NCBI GenBank assembly: GCA_963854735.1
Contig: OY978100.1
Coordinates: 744,001 to 808,000 of the forward strand
Length of the DNA: 64,000 nucleotides
Direction: 5' to 3'
Source: Marvania coccoides
Lineage: Eukaryota; Chlorophyta; Trebouxiophyceae; Chlorellales; Chlorellaceae
Each line of letters starts with the position of its first letter. Position 1 is the stretch's first letter. The notes under the pieces were generated by a model, which worked only from the letters and a program-made list of their open reading frames with translations, did not search any database and was not told where the DNA came from. The position numbers and the translations under genes were made by a program. Shown here one piece after another: positions 9,886-21,986 of the stretch.

Positions 9886-12800
9886 ATGATGTCTGGCCCT
9901 GAAACAACCTCCTCGGGGGCCCCAGATACCCCGAAAAGAATGAGCAGGGCAGCTGTAGCTCTCAGGTAGCCTCCAATTTTCGCCGCTCGCACTTGCCTTA
10001 AAAACCCATGATTTGGACCCGTTTATTACCCCACCTACCCCTCCCACTCCCTCTTGTACAGCATATTCTTCGGCCTCCTCGCCCTTCGCTGGCTTCCAGG
10101 CCCGTCCTTGCTGTTTCCCAACGGCATTCTCACGCTGCTGGCGACGCTTCTAACTGGCGTTTTTCTGGGCGTCGTAGCCGCCGCTGGCGCCGTGATCCTG
10201 CTCTTCTACAAGCTCACCCACCCCTCCCCCCGCCGCACCGCGCCTCAGCTCTCGGACCCCCCCCTTTCCTCCCGAAATGTTTCTTCTTTGTCGGTGGTAA
10301 ATAGCGCAGCGGTCGTGGGCCGAGATGTGACCCGTCCCGGGCCCACAATGCCCCACGCCTACGCCTTGGGTGGGGAGCTGAGCGGCGTAGTGTACACAGC
10401 GACGCTGTCGCATTGGGAGCGGTCTCGTTGTGTATTGGATTGGCCCCCGATGGGCCCAGCGTTCAAAGCGTGGCATGCTACGCTGAGCCAAGGCACACTC
10501 ATTTTGGCGCCGGCGTTGCGGCACCACAGGCATCTGCAGCACCAGCACCCGCCCCAGAATGACGGGCACGGCGCGATAGAAGGCGAAACCAACAGCAGCG
10601 GCGGCATGAGCGAGAAGAAAGCAATAAATGCTGGCGAGAAGGTGGAGGAGGGAGAGGTGCATGCGGAGCACACGCAGCGGGTGCAGCAGAAGGTGGGGAT
10701 TCCGTTGGAGGGGTGCTCGGTGGAGCTCGTGCGCGATGGGCTGGAGGGCAGGAGCATGATGGTGAGACGGGCGCCGCTGCTGCTGTCGCACCCCTCGTGG
10801 CCACTGCTGGACGGCGAACCAGGCATCTACATATTTGCCAGTAAGCTAGAAAAGAAAATTAATTATATTATAGTGTGCACTGTCTTACCACGAAATTCGC
10901 ATGGTTTTTTTGTGATATTCCGTGGCACACTATAATTATAATTAAATGTTTTCCTATTTTTCTCTTCCTTTCTCGCAGGTGACCCCGCGGCCAAGCAGCA
11001 GTGGCTGCACGCCCTCAGCTACTGGTGCCAGGGCGGGGAGCGGCTGCGCAGCATCGAGGCTATATATTTGTTATTCTGCTCTACCATGGCCCCCCGTTCT
11101 CTCGCGCCTATTGTCAAAGAAAACCCTCCTCCGCTCCCCCAAGGGTCTACCAGCGCTGCTCCCTATGCCCCATACCCCCAGGAGTCACTGCCCACCCCGT
11201 TTCGCGCCGCCCCTGCCCCCGCCAGCAAGAAAACCGGCTGGAAGGGGTGGCGCAAGGCAAAAACAATAGCAATACCACCGCAAGAGGGCGCTCCCTCCGC
11301 TGGAGCAGAAGCGCCGCAGCAGGGGGGTGCCGCGAGCGCGCCTGTAAGCACGCCTGCGTCTCCCCAGCCCTCTGCAAGCGCGCCAGATCTGGATGCTATC
11401 ATCGAGCAGCGGTGGATGCAGTCGAGGAAGGTTCCAGTGCCGCCAGCGCCGCCCAAACATCACAGACATGGCGCCGGCTCCAGCCTCCCTGGCTCGCTTT
11501 CGAATTCGGTCACCAGTTCCCCTGTCAAGGCGCCGTTTGCGGGGCCATCATCGCTGCCGCTGCGAGGCCCTTTGGGAGAAGGCCTCAGCTTGCAGGCTGC
11601 TGCTGTGGCGTCAGAAGCCGCGGGGTCGGCGCTGCTTTTTACCCCTCCGGCTTCTCCAACCAAAGCTGCAGCGGCGGCAGTTCAGGCGGCAGAGTGGCCG
11701 GCAGCGGCAGCGACGACCACAGCTGCAGCAGTCCCTACGTCCCCATCAGCCGCTTCAACAGTGGAAGCGGGGTCTAGCGCACTGCCGACGACCCCCAGGA
11801 GACCGCCAGTCACCGCCGCGCCGGCGGCTATAGCTGCAGCAGCGTCAGCAGCGTCATCCGTCCCTTCAACAACAAGCAGCGGCGGCAGCGGAGGAGCTTC
11901 AGCTCCAGCTCCATCTGCTACAAGGGACGCCCTGCCGCACGTTCCCCCCGAGCTGTTTCCCTCCCCGTTGCTCCCCGCTTCTCACTTTTTCAACGCGGCA
12001 GCCACCCGCATCTCTTTTGACCTGCTGCGGAACCCTGCGTTCGCTGAGCACGTTCGGGCTCGCATCCAGCGCCAGCTCTCCCGCATGCACACACCCGACT
12101 ACGTGCAGTCGCTAGAGGTCGTCGCAGTGGATCCCGGCGCCACGGCACCTTCGCTGTCCAATTTTGCGGCGCTGCCGCAGCCGGGGACAGGCGGGGCAGT
12201 GTGCCCGCAGCTGGCGTTCGACGTGCGCTACTCTGGCGCCTTCACTGTGACCATCGAGTGCAAGGTCGACATCCGGGACGTGCCGGCGTGGTCTGCGCTG
12301 GGAAAAGCCATCGATAAGATCGAAGGGAAGGGGATGCACGACAGCAGGAGCAAGGGGGCCGCTGCGGTCGGTGGCGGCCAGAAAGAAGGGAAAAGCGGCG
12401 GTTCGGACGACAATGCGGCGGGGGCAGCGGATGAGGGGTCTCCTGGTAGCAGTGGGAGTGGCAGATCGTGGGGGAGGGTGGAGTATTCAGGGGACGCAGG
12501 GATTGCAGCAGCGGTGGTTGAGGAAGAGGAGGAGGAGGCAGAAGAGGAAGCGGACTATGAGCCTGAAGAGGCGCGGTTGCTGCACCCCAGCGAGGCTGGC
12601 AGCGACAGAGAGGCGTCCATGGTCTCTCTGCAGGCCGGGGCTAATGGGGGCGGCGGAGGCGAAGGGGGAGGGGCGGAAGGCGAGGGCGGCGGCCACGGGG
12701 GCGCGACCAAGCGGCGGCTGCTGGGAAACCTGCGCCACCACACCGCGCAGCGGCTGCGGAAGCTCGCGGAGACGACGGCGTCGCACATTTCGAGACTGCC

Positions 12801-13461
12801 GCTGCGGGTGAGCCTCACGTTCAGCGTGCTGGAGGGCACGCTGGGGGTGTGGATCCCGCCGCCGCCGGGCGACCGAGCTTTCTACTCGTTCCTGTCTCCG
12901 CCGCAGCTGGTGCTGAAGGCTACTCCGCAGATCGGGGGTCGGATGCTGAAGTACGCGGTGCACGCATCTCGAGCCTCCGCGTGGATTCAGGCCCGCATGG
13001 AGCTGGCGTTCAAGAAGAACATGGTGTTTCCGTGCGGCGGGGATGTGCCGCTGCCGCTGCTGCTGCCTTCGTGGGACCCGCGGGCTGGGGATGAGCTGGC
13101 GGGGCTGAAGAAAGAAGCGGAAGCTAGCAGGAAGCTGCAAAGGGAGCTGGACAGGAAAGGAGGCGGTCCTGCTGTTGCGGTTGGAGCGGTAGCAGGAGGG
13201 GTTGCTGATGGGGGGGAACTGCAGCAGCTGGCACAGCAAGCGCAGAAGCAGCAGGTGGTCAGCAATTTGACTGTTGCGCAGCTGGCGGCAGTTGGGGAAG
13301 TGGAGGAGGCTGAGAGGCCTGTTGCTGCCGCTGCTGCTCCTGCTGTTACGGTGGAAAAGAGGGAAGGAGAGGGCGATGCGTCGCAGACGCCAAGAGCAGC
13401 GAATGGAGTGGGAGGAAGGGGGCCGCAGCAGCCGTTTATGCAGCTGCAGCTTCGCCGCTGA
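9886..13461 (+). CDS. TEX2/Nvj2-type PH-SMP lipid-transfer protein
   Basis: Exons 9886-9965, 10062-10840 and 10979-13461 join in frame to 1,113 residues. A long hydrophobic hairpin at about residues 28-78 (LLFPNGILTLLATLLTGVFL and onward) anchors the protein in the ER. A PH-like domain at about 115-310 spans the second junction (GIYIFASDPAAKQQWLHALS). An SMP domain runs from about 610 to 985, starting PLLPASHFFNAAATRISFDL and ending near LAFKKNMVFPCGG. It is interrupted at about 735-850 by a Gly/Glu-rich acidic insertion. The order TM-PH-SMP is that of yeast Nvj2 and animal TEX2, which shuttle lipids at ER contacts. The 300-residue Ala/Pro/Ser linker and the acidic insertion make it long for the family. 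The small first exon was chosen because only its GTAGCC donor keeps the frame. Confidence 0.88.
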
Positions 13462-13662
13462 AAGAGGCGGGTGGGTGTACTATTACTAAATTTTGAAATT
13501 TTGATGAGACGAGTAAACCCCTTTTGTTGTTTTACTTTTTTTTTTAGAAAATTTTTCTAATCAAAAATCAAGACAGATGGCGATCAACTAGATAGAAAAG
13601 TCGAGTGTGTCTATTTTTATCTGCAGCGAAATTTGGAACACACGCACGCTTGTACGCTGCGT

Positions 13663-14650
13663 CTAAATTTCGTATTCGGGCGGCGACCCAGGGACGGGCT
13701 CGTAGATTTTCGCCGAGGGCGCCTCGTGCACCACCTTCTCGATGGCCACCTGCCACCTCTCTCCCTTGGTCCATCTGTCAGCGGAAGGGTCGGTGTGATC
13801 GGGGTACTGCAGCTCAGCACGCTCAGCACGCTTCTCTGCGGTACTGATGCTGTAGCGCTCGTCCCGGGCAGCCAGCATCTCAGGGTTGAGCTGGTCATCG
13901 TCAGTCATCACCATCATCAGCTGCGGTGGGCCTGCAAGGCGCGAGAGATTTGTTTTTTATTTATAAAAGCAAAAAAACTTATTAAAAAAAAAAATGATTC
14001 TGAACGATGCTGAATTTTCGTGAAATTTTCTATTTAAAAATTTGTATATCCAGCGCACCCAGGGGCAGAGCATCCCCCCTGTCCACCTGCCAGGTGTGCC
14101 AGGTTTTGCCGTAGGTGCCAGCCAGCTTCTGCATGTCGGCGCGCTCCACCACGCCGGGCACGCGGGGAGCCACCAGCATGCCGCTCATCACCTCGTACTT
14201 GTGGCTGTGCCACAGCTTCTTCTCCTCCTCCGGCAGCGTTTTGAACAGCCGCTCAGAGATTATGTACTCCACCCCAATCAGGCGAGCGTCAGGGCAGTCG
14301 GAATCTGCACAAAAACTTAATTATTGAGATAATAATAAATTTCACTGGGCGTTTCAACGTTTAAAACGAAATATATTGGAGTGTTTTGCAGCTAGAGTAC
14401 CGTAAATGATGCATTGGCGGAGCTCCTCAGTGGGGTGGCTGCAGTAGTGGTGTGCCTCAACCTGCCTGTGCAGATCGTGGGCGTAATGATGGAAGCCGCA
14501 GACGTGCTCATGCACCCCCTTGAACGGCTGAAAGCTATCCAAGAGGTCACGCCCGGCGTCCAAGGCCTTGAGGCCGAGGCTGACAGGGGCGCCAGGAATT
14601 GGCGGCGGCGCCTGCCCCGAGGAGATCGCAGGAGCCTCGGAGCGAGACAT
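13663..14650 (-). CDS. Oil-body-associated protein (OBAP, DUF1264)
   Basis: Exons 14650-14401, 14304-14059 and 13931-13663 give 254 residues. The DUF1264 core is unmistakable: [39 protein letters not shown], then [20 protein letters not shown] and [20 protein letters not shown]. In plants OBAPs sit on lipid droplets and are needed for normal oil bodies; related proteins occur in fungi and bacteria. The length is typical. A decayed second copy of the middle exon lies at 21.67 kb. The gene is convergent with the SMP-domain gene, about 200 bp between stops. Confidence 0.95.
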
Positions 14651-15416
14651 TCTGAGTGTTTATGTTGTTATGCGAATACTATTTTTGGAAGCAATTTTAA
14701 TGAATAACGCAGAAATCAATTTGAAAAATCACGACATGGCTGCACAGCCATGGTCCGAACAACAGCCCACATGGCCCTGGCCCCTTGGCAGGACTTGATT
14801 TAGGGCTGTGGCGTCTGACATTGTCAACGGCGGGCCTGCACCAGCCATTATTTGGGCTCTCATCCAACGGCTCCTCCCTTGTGCCTACCAGGCAGGGTTG
14901 GCAAAGATTGAGGCGTGGACGCCGGAGCGGCGGTGCAGTACCGTAAATGCGCTGCAGCTTGGGCATGTGGAGGCAGCGGCTTTCTGGTTGGGCTGACTTT
15001 GGGGGAGAGGACGAGGGGATTTCACCCGATTTATATCTAGGAAGGAAAAGAGGTAAAAAGAGGGTACACGTAGCCTGGGGTCTCTTTAAATCTTATTTCT
15101 GTTGAGAAATAAGACTGAGCTTAATTATCCTCGGTGATTATTGGGCATATGAAAAAACGTATGGCGCTGCATTGAGATTGTGTCAGACGTGCTCTGTGAT
15201 TTTTTGGGGGGTGGTTATCTATGCATCGCGACTCATGGGCTCGGTTTTCATTTTTATGACTTGTTAAATGGAAGATTGTTTTACTGTCCTCTATCAATAC
15301 AGCTGCATGCAAACTGGCATTTTTTTTTAACAACGCCCGACTGAAAAAGAAGCAATGCATATGCATGCCTTCCCTCTGCCCTCATTTTCTTCACATCAGC
15401 AACCCTCCCTTCCTAT
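14651..15416. other. Intergenic region with a dispersed-repeat copy
   Basis: The OBAP promoter side is moderately GC-rich. A 62-codon open stretch at 14808-14996 on the + strand ends NALQLGHVEAAAFWLG, vaguely like an ankyrin helix. It has no ATG start and is not called. The remainder is AT-rich and holds one copy of the hairpin repeat (15065-15156). Confidence 0.4.
15065..15156 (+). repeat. Dispersed hairpin repeat, copy A
   Basis: About 90 bp. Order: CCTGGGGTCTCTTTAAAT, a perfect 9-bp stem (CTTATTTCT paired with AGAAATAAG around a GTTG loop), GACTGAGCTTAATTATCCTC, then GGTGATTATTGGGCATATGA. It is the same order as copies at 28.96 kb and 46.22 kb. The 5' end is shortened relative to those copies. 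Confidence 0.8.
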
Positions 15417-16860
15417 TTATATCTCCTCCAGCATTTTGAATACAGCCCCCACCAAGCTTCCCACCGTTCCTCCCTCAGCCAGCCGCAGCTGCGTCTTCAT
15501 GCTGCAGGCCTTGGAGTCAACTTCGAAGCGGTCCACTTCTGCGACAAATTCACAATAGAAAAGGCCTTAAAAGCAAGCGAATTTTGGATGGGTTTTTTTA
15601 ATGATATGTGATAATATTCACAAATTTTAATTTATTTAACAACTTTGTTAATTTCCGACGGCTCACCAGCAACTTCCAGCTTTGAAAAGAACTTGCCGAG
15701 GGAGCGATTGATTTCTGAGGGGCTCCTTTCGCCACGCTCCCATCCCAGCACCAGCTCAACCCTAGTGGCGCGGCCCTCAGCATCCCACACGGTGCGCTGC
15801 GACTGCACAGCCAAAACCGGTTGGGACCGCGGCTGTGAAGGGGGCTGCGGCTGCGCAGGCGGCTTTTCAGGCGTGAACGGAGGCTGCAGCATCTGATGGT
15901 GCAGCGGTTGAGGCTGGGGCGCCTGCTGCTGTTGATTCCCTGGCTGGGCAGTAGTTGAAGGCGCCTTACGCTTGCGATCAACACCAGCTGGAGAAGTCGT
16001 CGCATTGTTTTTCTTCCTGCAAGTTGAAAATTTGCAAACAACTTTATAAATAGAAATCTCATTTCCTAGTAAAGAAAACCGATGCCAACTTTGAAGTGTA
16101 CATCTAAATTTAAAAAAAGCATGCGAAGAAGGATCGAGAATAATGCAGAATGAAAATTACTTCATAGTACTGAATCTCGCCGCTGCTTTGATAGCGTCTT
16201 CTGCCCAGGGGTTGTCCTTCCTCCGCCTGACCTCAGCCTTAACTTCCGGGAACTTCTTGCCTGCACTAGCGTCGCAAACAAACTCCAGCACCAGCAAGTC
16301 GCCGCACTGCACGCCCAGCTGCTGCTTCAGCAGTAAAGCACCATTGAGCCTAATGCGGCGAGGCCCCGTGCCGATTTCCAGCTCGTGAGATTCTTCGCCG
16401 GCATCGACTCTCAGCTTCTTGCATGGAGTATTGTTTATCTCTGCGCCTTTGATAAGCCAGTGGAACCATTCCTTGGGAGCAGACAGTTCGTGCCTGGTAG
16501 CGGTGCTCTCGGTGAATGTCATGCCCATGAATCGAGGAGTTGGCTCGGTGGGGTGCCTGGCTCGGATGCACGCGCGATTCGTGGGATGTTTCTGCATGTG
16601 CGTTGTAAAAAAATAAGCAGCCAGTAAGGTTTCGCATGGTCTAACCTCTTATTTTATTATTTTATTACAATTACCTCGACTGTTAAGCCTGCCGGGAAAA
16701 CCTGAGCCTGCGCGGCGGTCTGGGGAGGAGGGACAGAAGAAGGTACCACAGCGCTATGGCGAGGAGCACCAGCGTGAGACTGCGAGGCTGCAGCATTTGC
16801 TGGGATTGCACCTTGACCGGAGAGGCCGGCAGCAAGGCGGGGGTCCCTGCTGCTGGACAT
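15417..16860 (-). CDS. Unrecognised protein with a possible beta-barrel (B3-like) central domain
   Basis: Four exons (16860-16675, 16591-16161, 16016-15667, 15538-15417) join with consistent phases to 362 residues. The N-terminus is Ala/Ser/Pro-rich. Residues about 63-205, encoded by one exon, form a folded-looking domain: GMTFTESTATRHELSAPKEW, then IRLNGALLLKQQLGVQCGDL and LVLEFVCD. The pattern of alternating beta residues ending in an x-G-D-x-L-x-L-E-F strand recalls plant B3/pseudobarrel DNA-binding domains, but the match is too weak to name. A basic stretch (GVDRKRKAP) and a Gln/Pro-rich linker suggest a nuclear protein. The C-terminus is a second conserved-looking region (LGKFFSKLEVAEVDRFEVDS) that spans the last junction. 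Its function is unknown. Confidence 0.7.
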
Positions 16861-17365
16861 ATTTTCACACGTTACCTCTGAAGCTTGAATAATTCAGCGA
16901 AATGATGGAGGATTTGAGGACGCAAAAGCCCTAAAGCCCGTCTTTGACCACGAAATGTTTTGGCAGCTTGCTCCTGTCAAAATGCAAACATCGTCTTTAC
17001 TTCTGCTTTGAGACTGCTAGACAGCTCATATGATGTTTATTTCGATATTCCAAGGCTTACAATGTTTGGAAATGAGCGCATGCTGAGGGGGGAAGGAAGA
17101 AGGCAGGCAGGCAGCAAAAATATTTTTCCTCGCTCAGCTCATCATTTCTCTTCATTTATTATTGCAACAACTTTAAAATAATTTTCTGCTGCTGTTCTTC
17201 AGCACCCCGGTTCTGCAGTTTAGCCCTCATGCGAAAATTCATGCTTGAAGACGCCTTCTCCCCAGATAGCACCTGATTTTATTCATTTAGAGGAGATAAT
17301 ACTTCGTGATGACTCAGAGCCATCCAGCGTCAAAACGCAGCCTCAACCGACGCACCAGCATACTT

Positions 17366-17767
17366 TCAAGGTAAATATTTTGTATTGAAAAATGAAGCAT
17401 GAAGAGAGGAAGCAAAGTGCCATGGAAGGTTGATTTCCGTTGTTTCTGCAGAGAATGCACGCCGCCCGCCCCTCCCAGCGCTCTCCGGGTAGGCGTTGAT
17501 GTGCGCACGAGTGTTGCTCCCACCGCGAGTAGAGCGGCTGTTCAACAGCCATTCAGGGACTCCCAATGGGAATGTTTTAAGCAGCTTGATGCCGGGCTCT
17601 CTTGTCCTCTGCTGCAGCTCTTCCCGCTGCGGCTGTTCCGGCTTGCTATCCCAGGACAGCAGTGTGTTTGCAGCGGCGGCAGGGCGCAGTCCAGTTGAAA
17701 GGCAAGACCGTGCTTTGGGGCACAGCATGGTTCCGCGGAGACCATCGGGGTCCCCCATTGATTCCAT
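17366..17767 (-). CDS. Hypothetical protein, weakly supported ORF
   Basis: A 133-codon ORF starting at an ATG (MESMGDPDGLRG) in a GC-rich island between AT-rich flanks. It begins 188 bp from the divergent alpha-solenoid gene. It has no recognisable domain, a mixed composition with many Arg, Ser and Pro, and no hydrophobic core; its last 35 codons enter AT-rich sequence. Both + strand frames are also partly open here, so this could be the 5' UTR or an unannotated exon of a neighbour. Expression data would be needed to keep it. Confidence 0.3.
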   Translation of the reverse strand: MESMGDPDGLRGTMLCPKARSCLSTGLRPAAAANTLLSWDSKPEQPQREELQQRTREPGIKLLKTFPLGVPEWLLNSRSTRGGSNTRAHINAYPESAGRGGRRAFSAETTEINLPWHFASSLHASFFNTKYLP

Positions 17768-17954
17768 GCGCTTCAAGCACTTTTTGAGGTGAGGGGTAGA
17801 CTTTCTACCCAGCCGCCACTTGTGCAGCTCGACTAGCAGTTGAATATTTTTTTGCGATTTTTGGTCAAAGTGCGCAATGGAAAGTGGGAAATGGCGCGCT
17901 CTTAATTTGAATTTTTAACAACCGATTGAGCACTGCAGGGACCTTCTATAAATT

Positions 17955-20900
17955 ATGGTTCAACTGAAAAAGCAAGTTGCAGCCAACCAGAGTCCAACCA
18001 ACTGCAGAGCGACTATAAAAGAAGCTTGCAAGCCGATAATTAGCAAATTCGACGCGAGTATGACTACCCGGGGTGCGGCCAAGGTCGGAGACCCTTTCTC
18101 TACTTTCATATTGGAGGTGAGACTGAAATGCAGCAGTTGGAGGCGCTGCTGGGGGGCTGAACCAGCTTTGATGAATACCCGCGGGGTAAAAACAAGCCCT
18201 GCCGCAGCCTCGTGCGCTCCGCGGCGGCCGCGACGCTCCCGCTGTGTTTCTCATTAATGCTTGCGTGTTTCCACCGCCCCTCCCTACAGAATTCTGACGT
18301 CCCGCTGGAACTGCCTGTTTCCTATGAGAGCTGCGGCGCGCTCTGCTGGCTGGAGGCCGCTAACGCTCTGACCGAGTTCAGCATCGCAATGTGGGAGGGC
18401 ATTTTGGCGGGGGGATCGCCCCTGACGGCCGAAATCCTGGCAAGCAGTGAAATGTAAGGCGGCATATCTTTTCGATGCAAAAATCGTGCTACGGTGGCTT
18501 TTTTCCTGCGATGCACTGTATCTGGAGGCTCATATTAATAAATATTCATACTTGCAGGCGATACCAGTTCCTGGAGCGTGCTGTGGCGGCAGTGCACGAA
18601 GGAATGTTTAGCAAGGCGCTCAGGTAAGAATCCAGGGTTTAGGGGTACTGCAGCCCTATTTTCAACTGAATAATTAACAAATAAACTATATAATTTTCCT
18701 CCCTTATGGTGTACCCCATTGCAGTCTCCAGCTCGTCGAATTTGTGCGAATCCACGCCGTTGAGTTTTTTGTGTCCAGCACCGACTCCGACACGCGGCCC
18801 CTGCGCGCAATCTACGACGCGCTGCTCCGCCACCTGGTTCTGCCCTCCTCCCGCAGCTCCGGCGCTGCCGACTTGCTGCGCGAGACCGCGCTGCGAGCGC
18901 TCAACGAAGTTCTCATCGCCGTTGACGCTCCCCGTCTGGACTCCGCCCTGCTGGAGAGCCACGTCAAGACCCTCTACAGCCTTCTGGCTCAGGGCATCTC
19001 CTCCAAAAATGTTGCGCCTCATGACTGGCCCAAGGCGGCGTTTGAGTGCCTCAAGGCGCTGGAGGCGGCGTTTCCGATGCTGCTGGCCGCCCAAGTCCCG
19101 GCGCTGCTGCAGCTGGGCGCCAAGGAGGCTGCCACCCTGTGCACCACGCGCTTCGCAATGCAACTCGCTAGCGCCGTCCTGACCAGCGTCTGCGGCACCT
19201 ACTGCGCGCAGCAAGAAGATGAGAATAAAGAAGAAAGCGGCACCGCCTACACAATTTTTGGCGCGCCCAAGCCCGCTGACGGCACCGAACCTGCCACTGT
19301 GGGGCTGGCACTGGTGCGCACCATCCATCACGAGGCCCCTGGCGCGGAGCTTGCCGCGCTGAGGCGCGCGGCAGTCGCAGCGTGCCTGCAAGCCGACAGT
19401 GACGGCAACAGCAACGGCAACGGCAGCAGCAACCGTTCTTCCCCCACGGCAGTCTCCCGCGTCGCCTCCTCCACCCCCACCAGGCAAACCAGCCTGTGCT
19501 CCATGCTGGCAGAGGACCTGGAGGGCGGTGTGCCCCTCCTGGGGCAGCACACCGGCGGCAGCACGCTCAAGAGCATCTGCACCGCTCTCACCGCCTTTTC
19601 CGTGCCGCAGCACATCAAGAAGCCGGCCGCGGCTGCAGCCCCGCGTCTGGCACTGACCGCCGACGCAGCCAAGGCGCTGCAGGCGGCCGCGCTCAGGTTT
19701 TTGGGCGCCATGGGGCCGTGCAATGACCCCAGGTTGAACGCTGCCATGGCAGACGGGCTGCTGTGCCTGTTGCGCGTGTCGTGCCCCTCCCCCGCCCTCT
19801 TCACCATGCACTTCCAGTATATGCTGGAGTACGCACCCGCGGCGATGCTGCGCCAGCTGCTGGGCCTCTGCAATGAGGTCCCAGCGGCCTTTGAATTTTC
19901 CGGCGTGGCAAAGCAGCTGGTGGCGCTGATGAACGACGCTTTCCTCCCGCCGGATCGCCGCATGGTTGCGGCAGGCTGGCTGTTGAAGTTTGTGGTGCAG
20001 GAGGAGCGCACCGCCAAGGAGGCATCTCTTCATTATTTTCACGGCGCCTGGGAAGCGCTGCTGCCCCGCTCCGCTGCGGAGCCTCTCCAGCTGGTGGTTC
20101 TGAAGGTCCAGACCCTGGCGGCGTGCCTTGCGGCGGGCGTGGGCGACCCCGAGGTGGTCTGCCGCGCGGTTTGCGACTGGGAAGGGTTCGCAGAGACGGC
20201 GGAGGTGGCGGAAACGGCAAAGAAAGCATTTGGCCGCGCGCTGGGGTCACTGCTGGTGGCCGCCAACCCCGAAACCAACCCCAAGGCGGCGTACATGCGG
20301 GCATGCTTGGCCTACGCCACCATCAAGGCGGTGGTGGAGCGGCCGGCGCTGGTGCCGGCGGTGGCTGCCTTCCTGGAGAGCTGCCACGAGGAGGGCTTCG
20401 TTGCCATGCTGATGGAGGGAATCAATGCCTTGATGATGGGAGCATCCAAGGGCGAGTTCGCTGCGCTGAAACAGCCGGCAGAGGCCAAAAAGAGCGGCCC
20501 TTCTCCCGTTGGTGCAGCGGCTGCTGCAGCGAAGAGCGCTGGCGGCAAGGCTGCGGGGACGCTGGCATCCCTGGCGGGTGGGTTTGCAAAGCTGTTCTCC
20601 CGCCAGCGCACCTACACCGTCGAGACCACCTCGCCGCTCAACAAAGAACGGGCGGCTGCTTACAAAAGCAACGGCGCCCCTGCTGCGCGTGCTGTGCCTG
20701 AGGACCTGGTGGACCACGGTGAGGCCGCCACGTGGCTGTGCGCGGCCTCCACCTGGGAGGGAATCGCGGCGGGGGTGCTGCAGCACGATCTGATGCACTT
20801 TCGTCCGCTCATGCTTCGTGCGCTGAGCATGGAGGGCGTGGGCCGCCGCGGAACGCTGCGCGCCCTGCACCACTACGCGCAGCAGTACACGGGTCCCCTC

Positions 20901-21233
20901 CCCGGCCACGCGCTGGACACCAAAGAAGCGGTGTCGACTGCAATTTTGGGGCTGTGCTGCGCCGCCGCTGCCGGCTCTCTGCAGCCTCTGCAAGAGGGCC
21001 AGTGGTGGCTCCGGTCGCAGCACCACGTGTCGCGCCGCACTGCAAACATTCTGGAGACCCTGGCGCTAGACTTTTACGCATCGCCTGGGCTGGAGCGATT
21101 TGCGCTGCGGCAGAGGTGCGAGGCGGTGGCAAAACTGTTGAAGGAGGAGGCGTGGTTGGTGGAGGAGAAGAGGGAGGCAACCGTGAAGGTGCTGCGGACC
21201 GGTGTTGCTGCTGCCGCGTTTGTGGGACTCTAG
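17955..21233 (+). CDS. Large alpha-solenoid protein of unknown function
   Basis: Exons 17955-18116, 18290-18453, 18558-18623 and 18725-21233 join in frame to 966 residues. The protein is almost entirely helical, Ala/Leu-rich and HEAT/ARM-like: DLLRETALRALNEVLIAVDA, LLAQGISSKNVAPHDWPKAA, MLEYAPAAMLRQLLGLCNEV and PLQLVVLKVQTLAACLAAGV. There are no membrane segments and no signal peptide. A Ser/Asn/Gly-rich loop at about residues 300-330 and an Ala/Gly linker near 670 break the repeats. No family is recognised. Large adaptor or trafficking scaffolds such as an AP-5 beta-like subunit or a GTPase-regulator scaffold are possibilities only. The uninterrupted last exon of 836 codons with strong GC3 bias leaves no doubt that it is coding. 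Confidence 0.85.
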
Positions 21234-21986
21234 ATGGAGTAATTGAAAGAGGGAGAAAGAAATTCAATGAGCGTTTGTTTTGGTTTCGGTTGGAGAAGAA
21301 GAAGAGGAAGAGGAGATGATGGAGCGGAGAATTGTGATTTGAGAAGAAGCATCTTTGCGTAACGTGATCTTTTGTGATAAAAAAAGTGCATATTTATTAT
21401 GCGTGTTATGCATTCCTTTGTTATTTATTTGTATTTTGTTTCAAAAGCCAGTGGGCTGTAAGATGAAAACACGAGAGCTGTGAAATGAATGCACAGCAGG
21501 ACGCTCATCATTCATACCATTGTTTTATATCGAAAATTAAAAGAAGAAAAGGCAGCAAAGCGCTAAAAGGAGCACATTTTGTGAGCTAGGGCGGCTCCGC
21601 TCAATATCACTGTTAAATATCACTGCTGCTTATGCGTGGGGGGCCAGATCCTCCTAGACTATGGCTGCTCTGACGCTCGTCTGACTGGTGTGGAGTACAT
21701 CATCGCCGAGCGTCTCTACTAGACGCTGCCGGAGGAAGAGAAGCTGTGGAGCAGTAACAACTTGTCAGCACTTGAAGTGCTGATTAACATCGCCAAGGGT
21801 CACTCTTGTGTAAAAACATATCTTTCAAACGCTCATAAAAAGCTAAATTCGTGTCAAAACTGCTACATGTATATTTTCCACAAAGCCAAATTTCATTTCA
21901 TTCCACCGCTGTCCGGCGCTGGGCATCGCAATCGTTCGTCATCTGCATCCTTTCTTTAATCAGATTCACAAAAAAAGAAAGTCTTC
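21234..21986. other. Intergenic region containing an OBAP gene fragment
   Basis: AT-rich 753-bp spacer downstream of the alpha-solenoid gene, which is convergent with the plastid oxidoreductase. Apart from the OBAP-like fragment at 21669-21762, nothing recognisable is present. Confidence 0.4.
21669..21762 (+). pseudogene. Decayed OBAP (DUF1264) fragment
   Basis: Read on the + strand, this segment translates as SDARLTGVEYIIAERLY, stop (TAG at 21720-21722), TLPEEEKLWSSNN. It lines up with residues [20 protein letters not shown] and [14 protein letters not shown] of the intact OBAP at 13.7-14.6 kb, with an in-frame stop, one codon lost and no flanking similarity seen. It matches only the second exon, so it is a relic of a duplicated OBAP copy. 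Confidence 0.8.

Noticed and set aside
14808..14996. 62-codon + ORF with a vague ankyrin-like end
   Set aside because: No ATG, no splice partners, similarity too weak to call.
18639..20042. 467-codon minus-strand ORF
   Set aside because: Antisense to the alpha-solenoid exon; high-GC exons leave the opposite strand open by chance, and this frame lacks splice continuity or a known domain.
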